From an uncultured Victivallaceae bacterium (GTDB taxonomy: Bacteria > Verrucomicrobiota > Lentisphaeria > Victivallales > Victivallaceae), in the NCBI GenBank assembly GCA_944392655.1, contig CALXXL010000001.1, forward strand, positions 62,001 to 126,000: a stretch of DNA of 64,000 nt, in the 5' to 3' direction. Every line of letters begins with the position of its first letter. Within the stretch, counting starts at the first letter, position 1. The position numbers were made by a program, and so were the translations under genes. Positions 44,911 to 54,550 of the stretch are shown piece by piece. The notes beneath the pieces were generated by a model. It saw only the letters and a list, made by a program, of their open reading frames with translations, had not been told where the DNA came from and did no database searches.

Positions 44911-45549
44911 TTGATATCGACGCCGAAGATCATTCCGCTTCCGGCGGTGAAAATGCCGGAAAAAGAGATATTTATCCGTCTGCGCACACGGGTGCAGGAT
45001 CTGCCGGAATCGGATTACCGGCGGATTGTGGAAATTATGCGCCGCGGTTTCGGATACTGCCGTTTCAGCGGATGTTTCTGCGAGGCGGATATAAAGGTTG
45101 CGGATGGCGTGATAACACTTAATGATGCAGTAACGTGGAAGTCGGAAAAATTATCGGCAAATCTGGCGGATTGCCGTAAGCTGATAATTTTCGGTGTTAC
45201 GGCCGGCAGAGAGATTGTCGAGCGTTCGATAGCGGCGTTTGACAATGCGGTTGCTTCGGAGGGGGCGATTTTCGATGCGGTCGGCAGTGAATCGGTTGAG
45301 GCCGCGGCAGATGCGCTTGAGGATTATCTCAGACGGCAATATGCGAGAACCGGCCAGATTCTGGTAAAGCGCCGTTTCTCTCCGGGCTACGGGGACTGGG
45401 CGCTGACAGCTCAGAAAGATATCTTCAATATTCTGCCGATGGATAAAATCGGGGTGAAATTATCTCCGGAGCTGATAATGGCACCGGAAAAGAGTATTAC
45501 TGCGGTAATCGGCATAATTAATCCGGGAGACGCAAAGGATAATGAATAA
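44911..45549 (+). CDS. Methionine synthase activation-domain protein (split MetH)
   Basis: This 212-residue protein resembles the AdoMet-binding reactivation domain of MetH: VEAAADALEDYLRRQ, RRFSPGYGDWALTAQKDIF and a C-terminal LSPELIMAPEKSITAVIGI, the blocks that bind AdoMet and reduce cob(II)alamin. It stands as its own gene with a TTG start (one base after bioA) and overlaps metH by eight bases. The main MetH here lacks this domain, so the two should act together. Confidence 0.88.
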   Translation: MISTPKIIPLPAVKMPEKEIFIRLRTRVQDLPESDYRRIVEIMRRGFGYCRFSGCFCEADIKVADGVITLNDAVTWKSEKLSANLADCRKLIIFGVTAGREIVERSIAAFDNAVASEGAIFDAVGSESVEAAADALEDYLRRQYARTGQILVKRRFSPGYGDWALTAQKDIFNILPMDKIGVKLSPELIMAPEKSITAVIGIINPGDAKDNE

Positions 45550-47941
45550 GAGTGAATTTCGCAGGCTTGTAGAGCAGAAGACAGTTATTCTGGATGGTGC
45601 CACTGGTACTGAATTGGCCAAACGCGGTATGCCTGCCGGGGTGTGCCCTGAAGCATTTGTAATGGAGTATCCGGAGACAATCATTGATATTCACAATGCC
45701 TATTTTGCCGCCGGAAGTGATATAGTCTATATCCCCAGTTTTGGTGCGAACCGTTTAAAGTTGAAAGAGTTCGGTCTTGATAACAGTGTGCGGGAGATCA
45801 ACTGCCGTCTGGCAGAGATTGCTAAACGTAACGCCGCCGGGCGCGGTTGGGTATTCGGGGATATTTCGCCGGTGGGTGAATTTCTCAAACCTTGGGGTAA
45901 TCTGGAGTTTGAGGAGTTGATTGCAATCTATGCGGAACAGATTGCCGCACTGGCTGAAGGCGGGGCAGATGGGTTGGCGATTGAGACGATGCTGGATTTG
46001 CAGCAGACGCGCGCAGCGCTGATTGCGGCGAAGGAGACCGCGCCTGAGTTGCCGGTGATCACCACTTTAACCTTTGACGAACATGAGCGTACATTGTCGG
46101 GCAATGATCCATTATCTGCATTGATAACCTTGCAGTCACTAGGGGCTGATGCATTCGGGTGTAACTGTTCGACCGGCCCGGAATCAATGATCGAGTTAAT
46201 TCGTAAGATCAAGCCTTATGCCGCGGTGCCATTGGTGGCCAAACCGAACGCCGGTATGCCGAAGCTGATTAATGACAAAACGGTTTTTGAGATGACTCCG
46301 GAGACTTTTGGCAGTTTTGCCGATGCGATGCACGAAGCCGGAGTTAATATTGCCGGCGGTTGTTGTGGATCTTCGCCCGATCATATTGCCGAATTGGCTG
46401 CCAGACTGAAAAATTTGCCTCCTCCTCCTGTAGCCTGCACCAGGCCTGGGATGGTGACATGTGCGGCCGGCAGTGTGGCGTTGAATGATCATGCCGGATT
46501 GAAAATTATCGGGGAAAGGATCAATCCTACCGGGAAAAAACGTTTGCAGGCTGAACTTAGGGCTGGCTCGCTTGAATTGGTGCGTGATTTTGCCCGGCAG
46601 CAGCTGGAACAGGGGGCAAAGATACTTGACGTGAATCTTGGCCTGGGCGGAATAGATGAAAAAGAGATGATGTGCCGGGTTGTGGATGAACTCTCCACGG
46701 TTATCATTGCACCATTGTGCATAGACAGTACTGATCCTGAGGTGATGGAGGCGGCATTGCGCCGTTATCCGGGGCGTGCACTGGTAAATTCTATTTCGGC
46801 GGAAAAAGACCGGATAGAGAAGCTGCTTCCGGTGGCGGCGAAGTACGGTGCGGCTCTGATTCTTCTGCCGGTGGCGGATTCCGGTATTCCGGAGACATTG
46901 GAGGAACGCATATCCACGGTTGAGTACATTCTTGGCGAAGTATTAAAATATGACAATTACACTAAAGATGATGTAATTGTCGATGCATTGGTTATGACGA
47001 TTGCTGCCGGAGGGACGCCTGGCCTGACTACACTGGGATTGATAGAGTGGGTTACAAATACTTTGAAAACCGGCAGTGTGGCGGGCTTGTCAAATGTCAG
47101 TTTCGGGTTGCCTGAACGCGGCATGTTAAACTCGGCTTTTCTGGCTATGGCGATGGCCAAGGGGCTTACCTGTGTTATTGCCAATCCGGCCAGTGAGCAG
47201 GTGATGAATATGGCGGCTGCCGGCGATGCTCTGTTGGGTGAGGATGAAAATCTTGTCCGCTATCTTGGTCGTTTCACACCTCAATCGGATGAGCCGCATG
47301 AGCTTGCAACAGATCCGGTTTCGCGGATAATGGATCTTGTGATTTCCGGGAAGAAAGAGTCGATAGTCGAAGCGGTGGAGCAGGCGTTGGCTTCCGGTAT
47401 TGAACCGAATGTAATAATGGATGACGCTTTGATCGCCGGGATTAATAAAGTTGGAGATTTTTTCAGTTCCGGCAAATATTTTCTGCCGCAGCTTCTTATG
47501 AGTGCCGATGCGATGCAGTTGGCGATTGCCCGTATAGAACCTTTGCTGATGCGTACAGAGGTGACGGAGAAGCGTCAGACGGTTGTAATTGCTACAGTAG
47601 AAGGCGATATTCACGACATAGGTAAAAATATAGTTGCTTTAATGCTGCGCAATTACGGTTTTAAGGTTATTGATCTGGGGAAGGATGTTCCTGCTGCAGC
47701 AATAATAGATGCAGTGAAACAGAATAAAGCCGAATTCTGTGGTTTATCGGCATTGATGACCACTACGATGCCGCGTATGCGTGAAGTAATTGAGCTTGCC
47801 CGTGCGTCCGGTCTTACGGAAGTAAAGTTTATTATTGGCGGCGCTGCGGTTGATGCGCATTATGCGGATGAGATTGGCGCTGAATATGCGCACGATGCTA
47901 TGGACACAGTAAAAATCTGCCAAATTAATGTTGAATCGTAA
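45542..47941 (+). CDS. metH: Cobalamin-dependent methionine synthase without activation domain
   Basis: In order: homocysteine-binding barrel (1-290; GATGTELAKRG; zinc cysteines in FGCNCSTGP near 205 and GGCCG near 272), methyltetrahydrofolate barrel (about 310-560; GERINPTGKK), and the cobalamin cap and Rossmann domain (about 580-799) with the B12-binding VEGDIHDIGKNI near 688-699. The total is 799 residues against about 1200 in E. coli; the missing C-terminal domain is encoded just upstream. No B12 riboswitch-like leader is visible before the operon. Confidence 0.95.
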   Translation: MNKSEFRRLVEQKTVILDGATGTELAKRGMPAGVCPEAFVMEYPETIIDIHNAYFAAGSDIVYIPSFGANRLKLKEFGLDNSVREINCRLAEIAKRNAAGRGWVFGDISPVGEFLKPWGNLEFEELIAIYAEQIAALAEGGADGLAIETMLDLQQTRAALIAAKETAPELPVITTLTFDEHERTLSGNDPLSALITLQSLGADAFGCNCSTGPESMIELIRKIKPYAAVPLVAKPNAGMPKLINDKTVFEMTPETFGSFADAMHEAGVNIAGGCCGSSPDHIAELAARLKNLPPPPVACTRPGMVTCAAGSVALNDHAGLKIIGERINPTGKKRLQAELRAGSLELVRDFARQQLEQGAKILDVNLGLGGIDEKEMMCRVVDELSTVIIAPLCIDSTDPEVMEAALRRYPGRALVNSISAEKDRIEKLLPVAAKYGAALILLPVADSGIPETLEERISTVEYILGEVLKYDNYTKDDVIVDALVMTIAAGGTPGLTTLGLIEWVTNTLKTGSVAGLSNVSFGLPERGMLNSAFLAMAMAKGLTCVIANPASEQVMNMAAAGDALLGEDENLVRYLGRFTPQSDEPHELATDPVSRIMDLVISGKKESIVEAVEQALASGIEPNVIMDDALIAGINKVGDFFSSGKYFLPQLLMSADAMQLAIARIEPLLMRTEVTEKRQTVVIATVEGDIHDIGKNIVALMLRNYGFKVIDLGKDVPAAAIIDAVKQNKAEFCGLSALMTTTMPRMREVIELARASGLTEVKFIIGGAAVDAHYADEIGAEYAHDAMDTVKICQINVES

Positions 47942-47981
47942 AAATTATATCGTTTTAAATTTTTTATGTTATAATTTTTTG
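47941..47981 (+). terminator. Possible AT-rich terminator after metH
   Basis: AAAATTATA (47941-47949) and TATAATTTT (47970-47978) pair around a 20-base loop, with T-runs following. The stem is weak. Confidence 0.3.
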
Positions 47982-48008
47982 TAATAAAACTTTATTCACT
48001 GCTTGCAA

Positions 48009-48036
48009 TTGAGTTTTTTAAGCCTACAGTTATCTT
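48009..48036 (+). promoter_or_regulatory. Candidate promoter of the GH20-type gene
   Basis: TTGAGT (48009-48014), 16-base spacer, TATCTT (48031-48036), 61 bases before the start codon. Confidence 0.45.
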
Positions 48037-48096
48037 ATGAGTTTTCCTGATGTGGTCAGGAATGGGGGTTGTAATATAAAAAAAGGAATCAACTCG

Positions 48097-50808
48097 ATGG
48101 GCTTGAAAAAGTTATTGCTGGGGGCATTGCTGACGGCCGGATTCTGCGTTACGGCGGCGGAACCTTTGTCGGTCAAGATGTCCAATCTCGGGTTGGAGAT
48201 ATTGTCTAAGGATTTGGGCAATATTTCCATGGGGTCAAGGATTGTAGCGGTGGAACCGCCATGGGTGCAGCTGCGTTTTTACAGCGTGTGGGCGCAACTG
48301 AATTGTATCAATCAGGGCAACACGGCTGAAATGAAGCAGGCGATTGACACTGAGGCTTTCAAGATTATCAACTATTCTGCTGTGGCTGATGGTAATACTG
48401 TTACAGTCAAATTTTCCGGAGAGTTGCGTGAAGATGTGCCGACAGCGGTAGAATACAGTATGTTTGCTGTTCCGGCATTTCTGTTGGCCGGCTCTTCTTA
48501 TACTGTTACCTATTATGATGGTGCAAAATCGAGTGGTACAATTCCGCAGATCGGGGAAAACACCACCAATGCTTTCATCAAACGTGCTCAAAAGGTTGAA
48601 TTTGAGGGTACATATGGTAAATTGACGGTTGAATCTGTAAAAGGACCGTTGTTTGATGTGGTTGACCGTCGTCTTTATACATTTGAAGGAGAAAGCGTAT
48701 TCTGGTTCGGCAAACTTGTGGATGAAAAAGAGCCACTGAAGTTTGGAGAAGTTTATGATTCCGAATTGAAATTTACGTTTGAGCCTACCGGTAATACTAT
48801 TTTTGCGCCTGAACTGGCCAATATCAATGATGGTTTGCCAATGGAGCAGGTGGAAGATGAAAACTTCTATGAAGAGTATGAATTTGATCTTCCGACCTAT
48901 ATGCCGCAGCCGAAAGAGATGGTGGTTTACGGTATTATGGATGAGGCTAAATCATTCAAAGTCGGTAAATTCTCGGAAGATGTCTCTGAAGAGGACCGCG
49001 GTTATCTTTCCAAAGCGATCAACTCCATAGATGATGCCGGGGAAGATGGTGCCCGTCCGGTAAATATTACATTGGTATTGGATGATCCGGCGATGCCGGA
49101 AAGTGAAGAAGGCTATATTTTAACGGTAACTGCTGATGTTGCCTCGATCAGAGCCAAGACTCCGCGCGGAGCATTTTATGCGATTCAGACCTTGAAGGCG
49201 ATGCCTCAGGATGAGATGTATGTTGTCCGTGACTGGCCGGATTTGGGATTGCGCAGCGTGCATCTTCTGGCAGCAGAAGAGACTCCGACATTCCATAAGT
49301 GGATGGTGGAAAATATTTTCTCGCGTTACAAGCTGAATAAGATTATTCTTGAAGTTGAATATGCACAGTGGGATACGACAAAGAATCTGCATCAGCCGCG
49401 CACTGCTACCAAAGACGGGCTGCGTGAATTTGTTCAGGTCTGCCGGGAAAATTACATAGAAGTAATTCCGCTTTTCCAGACATTGGGGCATCTGGAATGG
49501 TTCTTCTACAAGGGGCAAAATCTGGAGATGGCGGAGGATCCAAATGTTCCATACGCTTATAATCCAATGCATCCCGGGGTATATCCGATAATGGATGCGA
49601 TTCTGGAAGAGATTATTGAAATTTTTGATTCCGAATATATTCACATCGGTCATGACGAAGTGGATATGATCGGTCGTTTCCCGAACCGTCCGGAAAATGT
49701 TGAGCGTGGGATAGCCAACGTGGTGTATGATGATATTATGCACTATTACGACTGGGCGAAAGCTCACGGTAAAAAGCTGATGATGTGGCATGACATGATG
49801 CTTTCGAATCAGGAGTGCCCGAATGGTTCCGGTATGCACATCGACAACGTCAAGGAGGCTTTCCGCGATCGTCTGCCGCGTGATATTGTGATTGCCGACT
49901 GGCAGTATTCCGGCAACAAAGCCCATGCTGAATACAAAGATGTAAAACTTCTGATGGATGAAGGCTTTGAAGTTATCGGCTGTACCTGGTATGAAACTGA
50001 CAATGTTGAGAACTTCACCAAAGCGATCAAGAAGTATGGTGCATTGGGCATGATGGGTACCACATGGACTGGATATTTCTCCGGTTGGAACTCATTTGAT
50101 GAACATTTCCATCAGATGGCCACCTATCCGCGGGTTGGCGCCTGGGCTTGGACGGTAACGGATGACAATTACGCGTTTGGCAATTATCATGAAGTGCTTG
50201 CCGATATTCTTATGAAGAAAGCGCCGTGGAGCAGTGAAGAAGACGACACTGCGTCGGAAGGCCGGCTGGTCAACCTGAACAAGGTAGTCAATCTTGCGCT
50301 TCCGGAGAACTGCAATGTATTTTTGGCCAATACAGATTTTGGTTTACCGTCCGCGCTTACTCCTGGAAAGGTGATGCGTGCCGGCAGTGCTGACTTCCTG
50401 ATTCCGGAGCGTGATGGGGAATTGGCCGTGATTGGTATCAAGTCGCGTCAGAATGCCAATCTGCCCGACAGCGTATCCATAAAATTGGATACCAAGGCAG
50501 AAAAGCTCTATTTGTTGCATTCGCATATCGGTCCGAGCGTGCCTAATTTTGACCAGGAGATTGCCCGGCTGAAGCTGGTCTATGCCGATGGGACATCGGA
50601 AGAGCTTCCGTTGATATTCGGGCGCAATATTGGTTCATTCAAGGGAGAAGCCAGCAAGAACCTGACCAGAGCCAATGTGCTGGTCACTCCGGAAGGAAGA
50701 ATCTGGTATACTGTCTGGGACAATCCGCATCCGGATAAAGAGATTGCGTCGCTTGATATTATTTCAAGCATCATGCCTTACTATCTCTTCGGGCTCAGCT
50801 TGCAGTAA
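48097..50808 (+). CDS. Secreted GH20-type beta-N-acetylhexosaminidase-like protein
   Basis: From ATG 48097 (AGGA nine bases upstream; the upstream ATG 48037 has no signal peptide) the 903-residue protein starts with a signal peptide (MGLKKLLLGALLTAGFCVTAA). A GH20b-type N-terminal domain is followed by the catalytic barrel (about 395-720), with the acid/polariser pair D520-E521 in HIGHDEVDM. GH20 enzymes remove terminal N-acetylhexosamine from glycans. The substrate is not visible in sequence. A strong terminator follows. Confidence 0.88.
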   Translation: MGLKKLLLGALLTAGFCVTAAEPLSVKMSNLGLEILSKDLGNISMGSRIVAVEPPWVQLRFYSVWAQLNCINQGNTAEMKQAIDTEAFKIINYSAVADGNTVTVKFSGELREDVPTAVEYSMFAVPAFLLAGSSYTVTYYDGAKSSGTIPQIGENTTNAFIKRAQKVEFEGTYGKLTVESVKGPLFDVVDRRLYTFEGESVFWFGKLVDEKEPLKFGEVYDSELKFTFEPTGNTIFAPELANINDGLPMEQVEDENFYEEYEFDLPTYMPQPKEMVVYGIMDEAKSFKVGKFSEDVSEEDRGYLSKAINSIDDAGEDGARPVNITLVLDDPAMPESEEGYILTVTADVASIRAKTPRGAFYAIQTLKAMPQDEMYVVRDWPDLGLRSVHLLAAEETPTFHKWMVENIFSRYKLNKIILEVEYAQWDTTKNLHQPRTATKDGLREFVQVCRENYIEVIPLFQTLGHLEWFFYKGQNLEMAEDPNVPYAYNPMHPGVYPIMDAILEEIIEIFDSEYIHIGHDEVDMIGRFPNRPENVERGIANVVYDDIMHYYDWAKAHGKKLMMWHDMMLSNQECPNGSGMHIDNVKEAFRDRLPRDIVIADWQYSGNKAHAEYKDVKLLMDEGFEVIGCTWYETDNVENFTKAIKKYGALGMMGTTWTGYFSGWNSFDEHFHQMATYPRVGAWAWTVTDDNYAFGNYHEVLADILMKKAPWSSEEDDTASEGRLVNLNKVVNLALPENCNVFLANTDFGLPSALTPGKVMRAGSADFLIPERDGELAVIGIKSRQNANLPDSVSIKLDTKAEKLYLLHSHIGPSVPNFDQEIARLKLVYADGTSEELPLIFGRNIGSFKGEASKNLTRANVLVTPEGRIWYTVWDNPHPDKEIASLDIISSIMPYYLFGLSLQ

Positions 50809-50835
50809 CAGCTTTGAAATAAGCGAATAAAATTG

Positions 50836-50866
50836 AAAGCCGCACTTTAAAAGGTGCGGCTTTTTT
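50836..50866 (+). terminator. Intrinsic terminator after the GH20-type gene
   Basis: AAAGCCGCAC (50836-50845) pairs with GTGCGGCTTT (50854-50863) and is followed by T to 50866. Confidence 0.9.
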
Positions 50867-50912
50867 CATTCTGTTGTTTTCCAATAGATAACGCTGTGGG
50901 ATGGTAGAAAAA

Positions 50913-51416
50913 TTAATTTGAAAGATCTTTCATAATAATATCAACTGCATCATCTAAAGTTATCTCGGCTTTAAAAATCTTTTCAGATATTATTTTCAGA
51001 TAATCCCTGTTTCGCCACCACTGTCGCATTTCTTGTTCTCCAAAATCGGAGCGTTCTTTTCTGGTTGTATGCCGTTTTAATGTTTCTTCAAAAGAGAGAT
51101 CATAATAATATGCGTATATTCTGTTGCCGAAAATATTTACAGCCTGTTTGAATAGAGGTTCATACCAATCGGCATAGAGAATACCTTCAAGAATAACATG
51201 CCGGCAATGACTATGTCCGTAATTCAATAAATCGGCAAGCAATGATAATGCCGGGGTATCCTGCCCATCGCGAACATATAACATCTGGCGTCGGACAATA
51301 TCCTGTGATATTATCAATGTATTTCTGCCAAGTCTCATCTGTAATTCTCTGGCAGCGGTTGATTTCCCGCTGCCAGAATTACCGCGTATGATTATAAGAC
51401 GCGAGTCGTTATCCAT
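50913..51416 (-). CDS. Small P-loop kinase (AAA/zeta-toxin-like fold)
   Basis: The 167-residue protein begins MDNDSRLIIIRGNSGSGKSTAA with a Walker A (RGNSGSGKST) and has an LEGILYADWY segment and a Lys/Arg-rich lid (RHTTRKERSDFGEQ). The architecture matches small cytosolic kinases related to zeta toxin and chloramphenicol phosphotransferase. No antitoxin gene is adjacent, so I do not call it a toxin. It lies nine bases after the heparinase-type gene stop on the same strand; the substrate is unknown. Confidence 0.8.
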   Translation of the reverse strand: MDNDSRLIIIRGNSGSGKSTAARELQMRLGRNTLIISQDIVRRQMLYVRDGQDTPALSLLADLLNYGHSHCRHVILEGILYADWYEPLFKQAVNIFGNRIYAYYYDLSFEETLKRHTTRKERSDFGEQEMRQWWRNRDYLKIISEKIFKAEITLDDAVDIIMKDLSN

Positions 51417-51425
51417 GTTGTAGTT

Positions 51426-54400
51426 TTATTTATCGACATGGTTAATCGGTTCTGTCGCTGAAATCACGATAAAGTGATCGCCCTCGTTCAACTGGATGTT
51501 GAAGACGTCGTTCTCTTTCTGAACCGGTTTCATGTCGACAATTACATTTACATCGCCAGTATTGAATTTCAGAGATGCATTAATCTCTTTTTCCGTATGA
51601 ACTGTTCCGGCATAATAGTATATGGTGTCTGTCGCCCGCGGCTGTTTACAGCCTTTGAGCGTTGTTCCCAAAAGTTCCAGTCCCGGAATATCCGCCGGAG
51701 CTTCTGTTGCATCGGGGAAGGAGAAATCACATCTGTCAGTGCTGGCTAAATAGGTATGATCATTGTATTTAACGCTTGAAGCATTGACGGACAGTATCCG
51801 GAGCAGTTCATTTTTACTGTTAAACTCAACTGCTGTTATTTCACCATTAGATGCTATGCCTCCGGCCTTGATTTCATCGGTCCCCCGGTTGGATAATACA
51901 ACTATTGTATTGCCGTTTTTGAGTTTTACCTGAGCGGCAATCCCGTTACCTTCGCACTTAAGTTCGGACATTTTTGCCCGGGTTGCGCGGGTTGCCGGGA
52001 GTTCACGTATCTGCATTGCCACAACGATATCTTCAGAGGTAACCTTTTCCGTGGTATCTCCTTTGACGTGCCACTCTTTGACTATGGTACTCTCTTCCAG
52101 TGGTTCGTTATTGCCGCGCGGGCGTACCGGCAGAACCGGATATCCGGTGGAGGTGGAAAGTTTAAGCTGCGGATGCAGGATTTTGGCATAAAGTTCCGCT
52201 TTTTCCCCGACAATATCGAAATAGTATTCCGGAGTGGATGCAAACAGAGGATATGCGCTGTGAGCGACATAGCTCAGTTCGACAGGCTGACTGGCTTCAA
52301 TTAAATCGTGCGATATGATAATCTCCGGTTTAATGAAAATTACCCGGCGGTTCCAACGGGAAAGTTTTCCATTATTTACAGTTGGATTACCGGCTTCACC
52401 TGACATATATGCGAAATTGCGGTCATCATAAAAACGTCCGAATTGTCCGCCTGCGCCCTCTTTCCTGCCGTCCTGATCCTGATTGTCAACCAGAATGGTA
52501 TTATGCGCTTTGGTGGTTATGGAGTAGCGTTTAAAATGTTCACTGCCATAATAGTCATAATATCCGGAGTTGATCAGCAGTTTATCGCCATAGGCGTTGA
52601 TTAAGATTGCGTTCTGATCATCATGCTGGTGGCCGCTGGCAAAAGGTCCGGCGTGGAGTGCCACGGTCACGTTGCGTAATCCATCAGCAAGCGCGGTATT
52701 GACTATGCCCCAGCCGATGTAGCGATATAGAACTGACTGCGGCAGTTTTACCGGTATTTCTGGCGCAATGCCGTTCAGCGGTGCTGGGGTATTACTATAC
52801 CATACACCGTATGGACTGTTTGACGCGACAGCCAGGCCCTCGATATAATTTCCGATACTTGGTATCGGGCCGGTAACGCTGTGATTTGGACGGCTGCAGT
52901 TGGCGAATGATACGGCGTATGAATTGGGAATGCAGGTATATATGGGGAATAGGATAGTTTTTCCCAGCCATGCGTGTTTAAACAGATCAATGCCGCAGGC
53001 ATTTTTCATCATTTCGCCGTACAGCTTCAAAAAGTTGCCGCCGTAGCTCCAATAGCTTATCCCCTCGCCGTTTTCTCCCTGAAAACCCTGAACCGCCAGA
53101 AACAGACCGATATAAAGCTGACGGGAATACTCTACATATTCAAGTGCCATCGGTTCTTCTCCGAGCAGAACCAGCCCTCCTTCTCCCATACCGAATATGG
53201 ATAGCCATGAGTGGTTATTGTATTCTCTATTGGTATTGCGTGGGAATGGGTTAAGGTCAAGCCAGACTTGATTTGCCCGGTATGCGATCATATCCTTCAG
53301 CGGTTTTAGGGTTTCCTGCGGATACTTGTCGTGCAATGCGTCATAGGTATAGTCCAATCCGCGCTGGACATGATATGCGCCGATGTCGCCTGCGGCGTGG
53401 CCGCTGCCGTCATTGGGATTCCATTCGCACACTTTTAGTGCATACTCTAGCAGTTTGGGTGCAAGAGATTCGTCGCCGGTGTGGACATATATTTCCGCCA
53501 TGGTCTGCAACCTTTGCCCGGTGGCGAGTACCATACCGTCATGTACTTTGCCATACCAGGAGATAAAAGACGGGAATCTTGGGTCGCCTTCGCGGAAACG
53601 CGGTGGATTGGACGGAACCTTGGTATTATAGAGTTTTTCGAACTCTTTAAGCATATTCTGACGTTCGCTTTCCGTCAACTCTTTTTTCTGAATCAGCCAT
53701 GGTCGTTTTTTCCCCTTCATGGTTTCCAGAGTAACTGGTTCAGTCATAAAGCGGTGGGCGGATTCTCTGAGTCTTATCGGTACAGTAGGCAGATACCGTC
53801 CGTCCTGGCTTTTGACGCGGTAATACCAGAGGCCAGGAGTCATAAACTCTTTTGGAGTGTAAAAGTTGCGTTTGGTAACTATGGAAGTAGTCTCTTCCGG
53901 CGGAAATTCTTTATTCATAGAATATTCCAAAGTTACTTCCCCCATTCCGGTCCGCCAGTTGAAAAATATTGGATTGGCTTCGGAAAAGAGTTCTTTAGGC
54001 TCTTTGGCAAAGAATTCGATATCGTCCAGATCCATTTCCATAACGGTTGCCGGAGCGTTATCCGGCAGCTGGATAAACAGGATAATCTTGGTTAAGATAG
54101 ATTTTTCGTCCAGATCGCCGCCTTTGCCTTCGATTTTGGTCATGCCATTAAAATCAACTTTAAACGACTGCCACTCGCTGTTGTTGTTTCCGGCGATTTT
54201 TTTAAAGAACTTTCTTTTGTCTTCAGTTTCCAGTTCCAATCCGATAAGCCCAATATTCATGTTCTCGCGAAGTTTGAATGCAAGATACATATTGGGATTG
54301 TAGAACATATTGATTTCCATCGGCAGGGCGAGTCTGCTTGAAGGCTCTTTGCCCGAAATTCTCAGGAAGCCGTTTATATCTTCATGTAGAATTTTATAAT

Positions 54401-54542
54401 TCAGCTGCGAGAAATCCAGGAAATAGTACAGTGGCTCCGGCATCCATTCAAAATCGCAGAAAAAATTATCAATGGTTGGGCGGCTCCACAGGGTAATTGC
54501 GCTGAATGCTCCCAATACCAGCGCAGCGGTTTTAGTTTTCAT
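51426..54542 (-). CDS. Secreted heparinase II/III-like polysaccharide lyase family protein
   Basis: A signal peptide (about residues 1-20) begins this 1038-residue protein. An N-terminal DUF4962-like alpha/alpha-toroid region (about 265-600) is followed by the heparinase II/III domain with SGHQHDDQNAILINAYGDKLLINSGYY and FKRYSITTKAHNTILVD at about 630-690, the conserved core of the family. Substrate could be a glycosaminoglycan, alginate or other uronate polymer; I cannot say which. It is the first gene of its minus-strand pair with the kinase. Confidence 0.88.
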   Translation of the reverse strand: MKTKTAALVLGAFSAITLWSRPTIDNFFCDFEWMPEPLYYFLDFSQLNYKILHEDINGFLRISGKEPSSRLALPMEINMFYNPNMYLAFKLRENMNIGLIGLELETEDKRKFFKKIAGNNNSEWQSFKVDFNGMTKIEGKGGDLDEKSILTKIILFIQLPDNAPATVMEMDLDDIEFFAKEPKELFSEANPIFFNWRTGMGEVTLEYSMNKEFPPEETTSIVTKRNFYTPKEFMTPGLWYYRVKSQDGRYLPTVPIRLRESAHRFMTEPVTLETMKGKKRPWLIQKKELTESERQNMLKEFEKLYNTKVPSNPPRFREGDPRFPSFISWYGKVHDGMVLATGQRLQTMAEIYVHTGDESLAPKLLEYALKVCEWNPNDGSGHAAGDIGAYHVQRGLDYTYDALHDKYPQETLKPLKDMIAYRANQVWLDLNPFPRNTNREYNNHSWLSIFGMGEGGLVLLGEEPMALEYVEYSRQLYIGLFLAVQGFQGENGEGISYWSYGGNFLKLYGEMMKNACGIDLFKHAWLGKTILFPIYTCIPNSYAVSFANCSRPNHSVTGPIPSIGNYIEGLAVASNSPYGVWYSNTPAPLNGIAPEIPVKLPQSVLYRYIGWGIVNTALADGLRNVTVALHAGPFASGHQHDDQNAILINAYGDKLLINSGYYDYYGSEHFKRYSITTKAHNTILVDNQDQDGRKEGAGGQFGRFYDDRNFAYMSGEAGNPTVNNGKLSRWNRRVIFIKPEIIISHDLIEASQPVELSYVAHSAYPLFASTPEYYFDIVGEKAELYAKILHPQLKLSTSTGYPVLPVRPRGNNEPLEESTIVKEWHVKGDTTEKVTSEDIVVAMQIRELPATRATRAKMSELKCEGNGIAAQVKLKNGNTIVVLSNRGTDEIKAGGIASNGEITAVEFNSKNELLRILSVNASSVKYNDHTYLASTDRCDFSFPDATEAPADIPGLELLGTTLKGCKQPRATDTIYYYAGTVHTEKEINASLKFNTGDVNVIVDMKPVQKENDVFNIQLNEGDHFIVISATEPINHVDK

Positions 54543-54550
54543 AAAATCGA

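Noticed and set aside
47942-48096. Possible riboswitch or small RNA after metH
   Set aside because: No conserved riboswitch core could be seen; only an AT-rich inverted repeat and a promoter.
49120-49926. Minus-strand frame (268 codons) opposite the GH20-type gene
   Set aside because: Shadow of a clear secreted enzyme, low-quality composition, no start signals.
50913-51416. Zeta-type toxin
   Set aside because: The kinase fold fits, but no antitoxin gene is adjacent and many small kinases have this fold.
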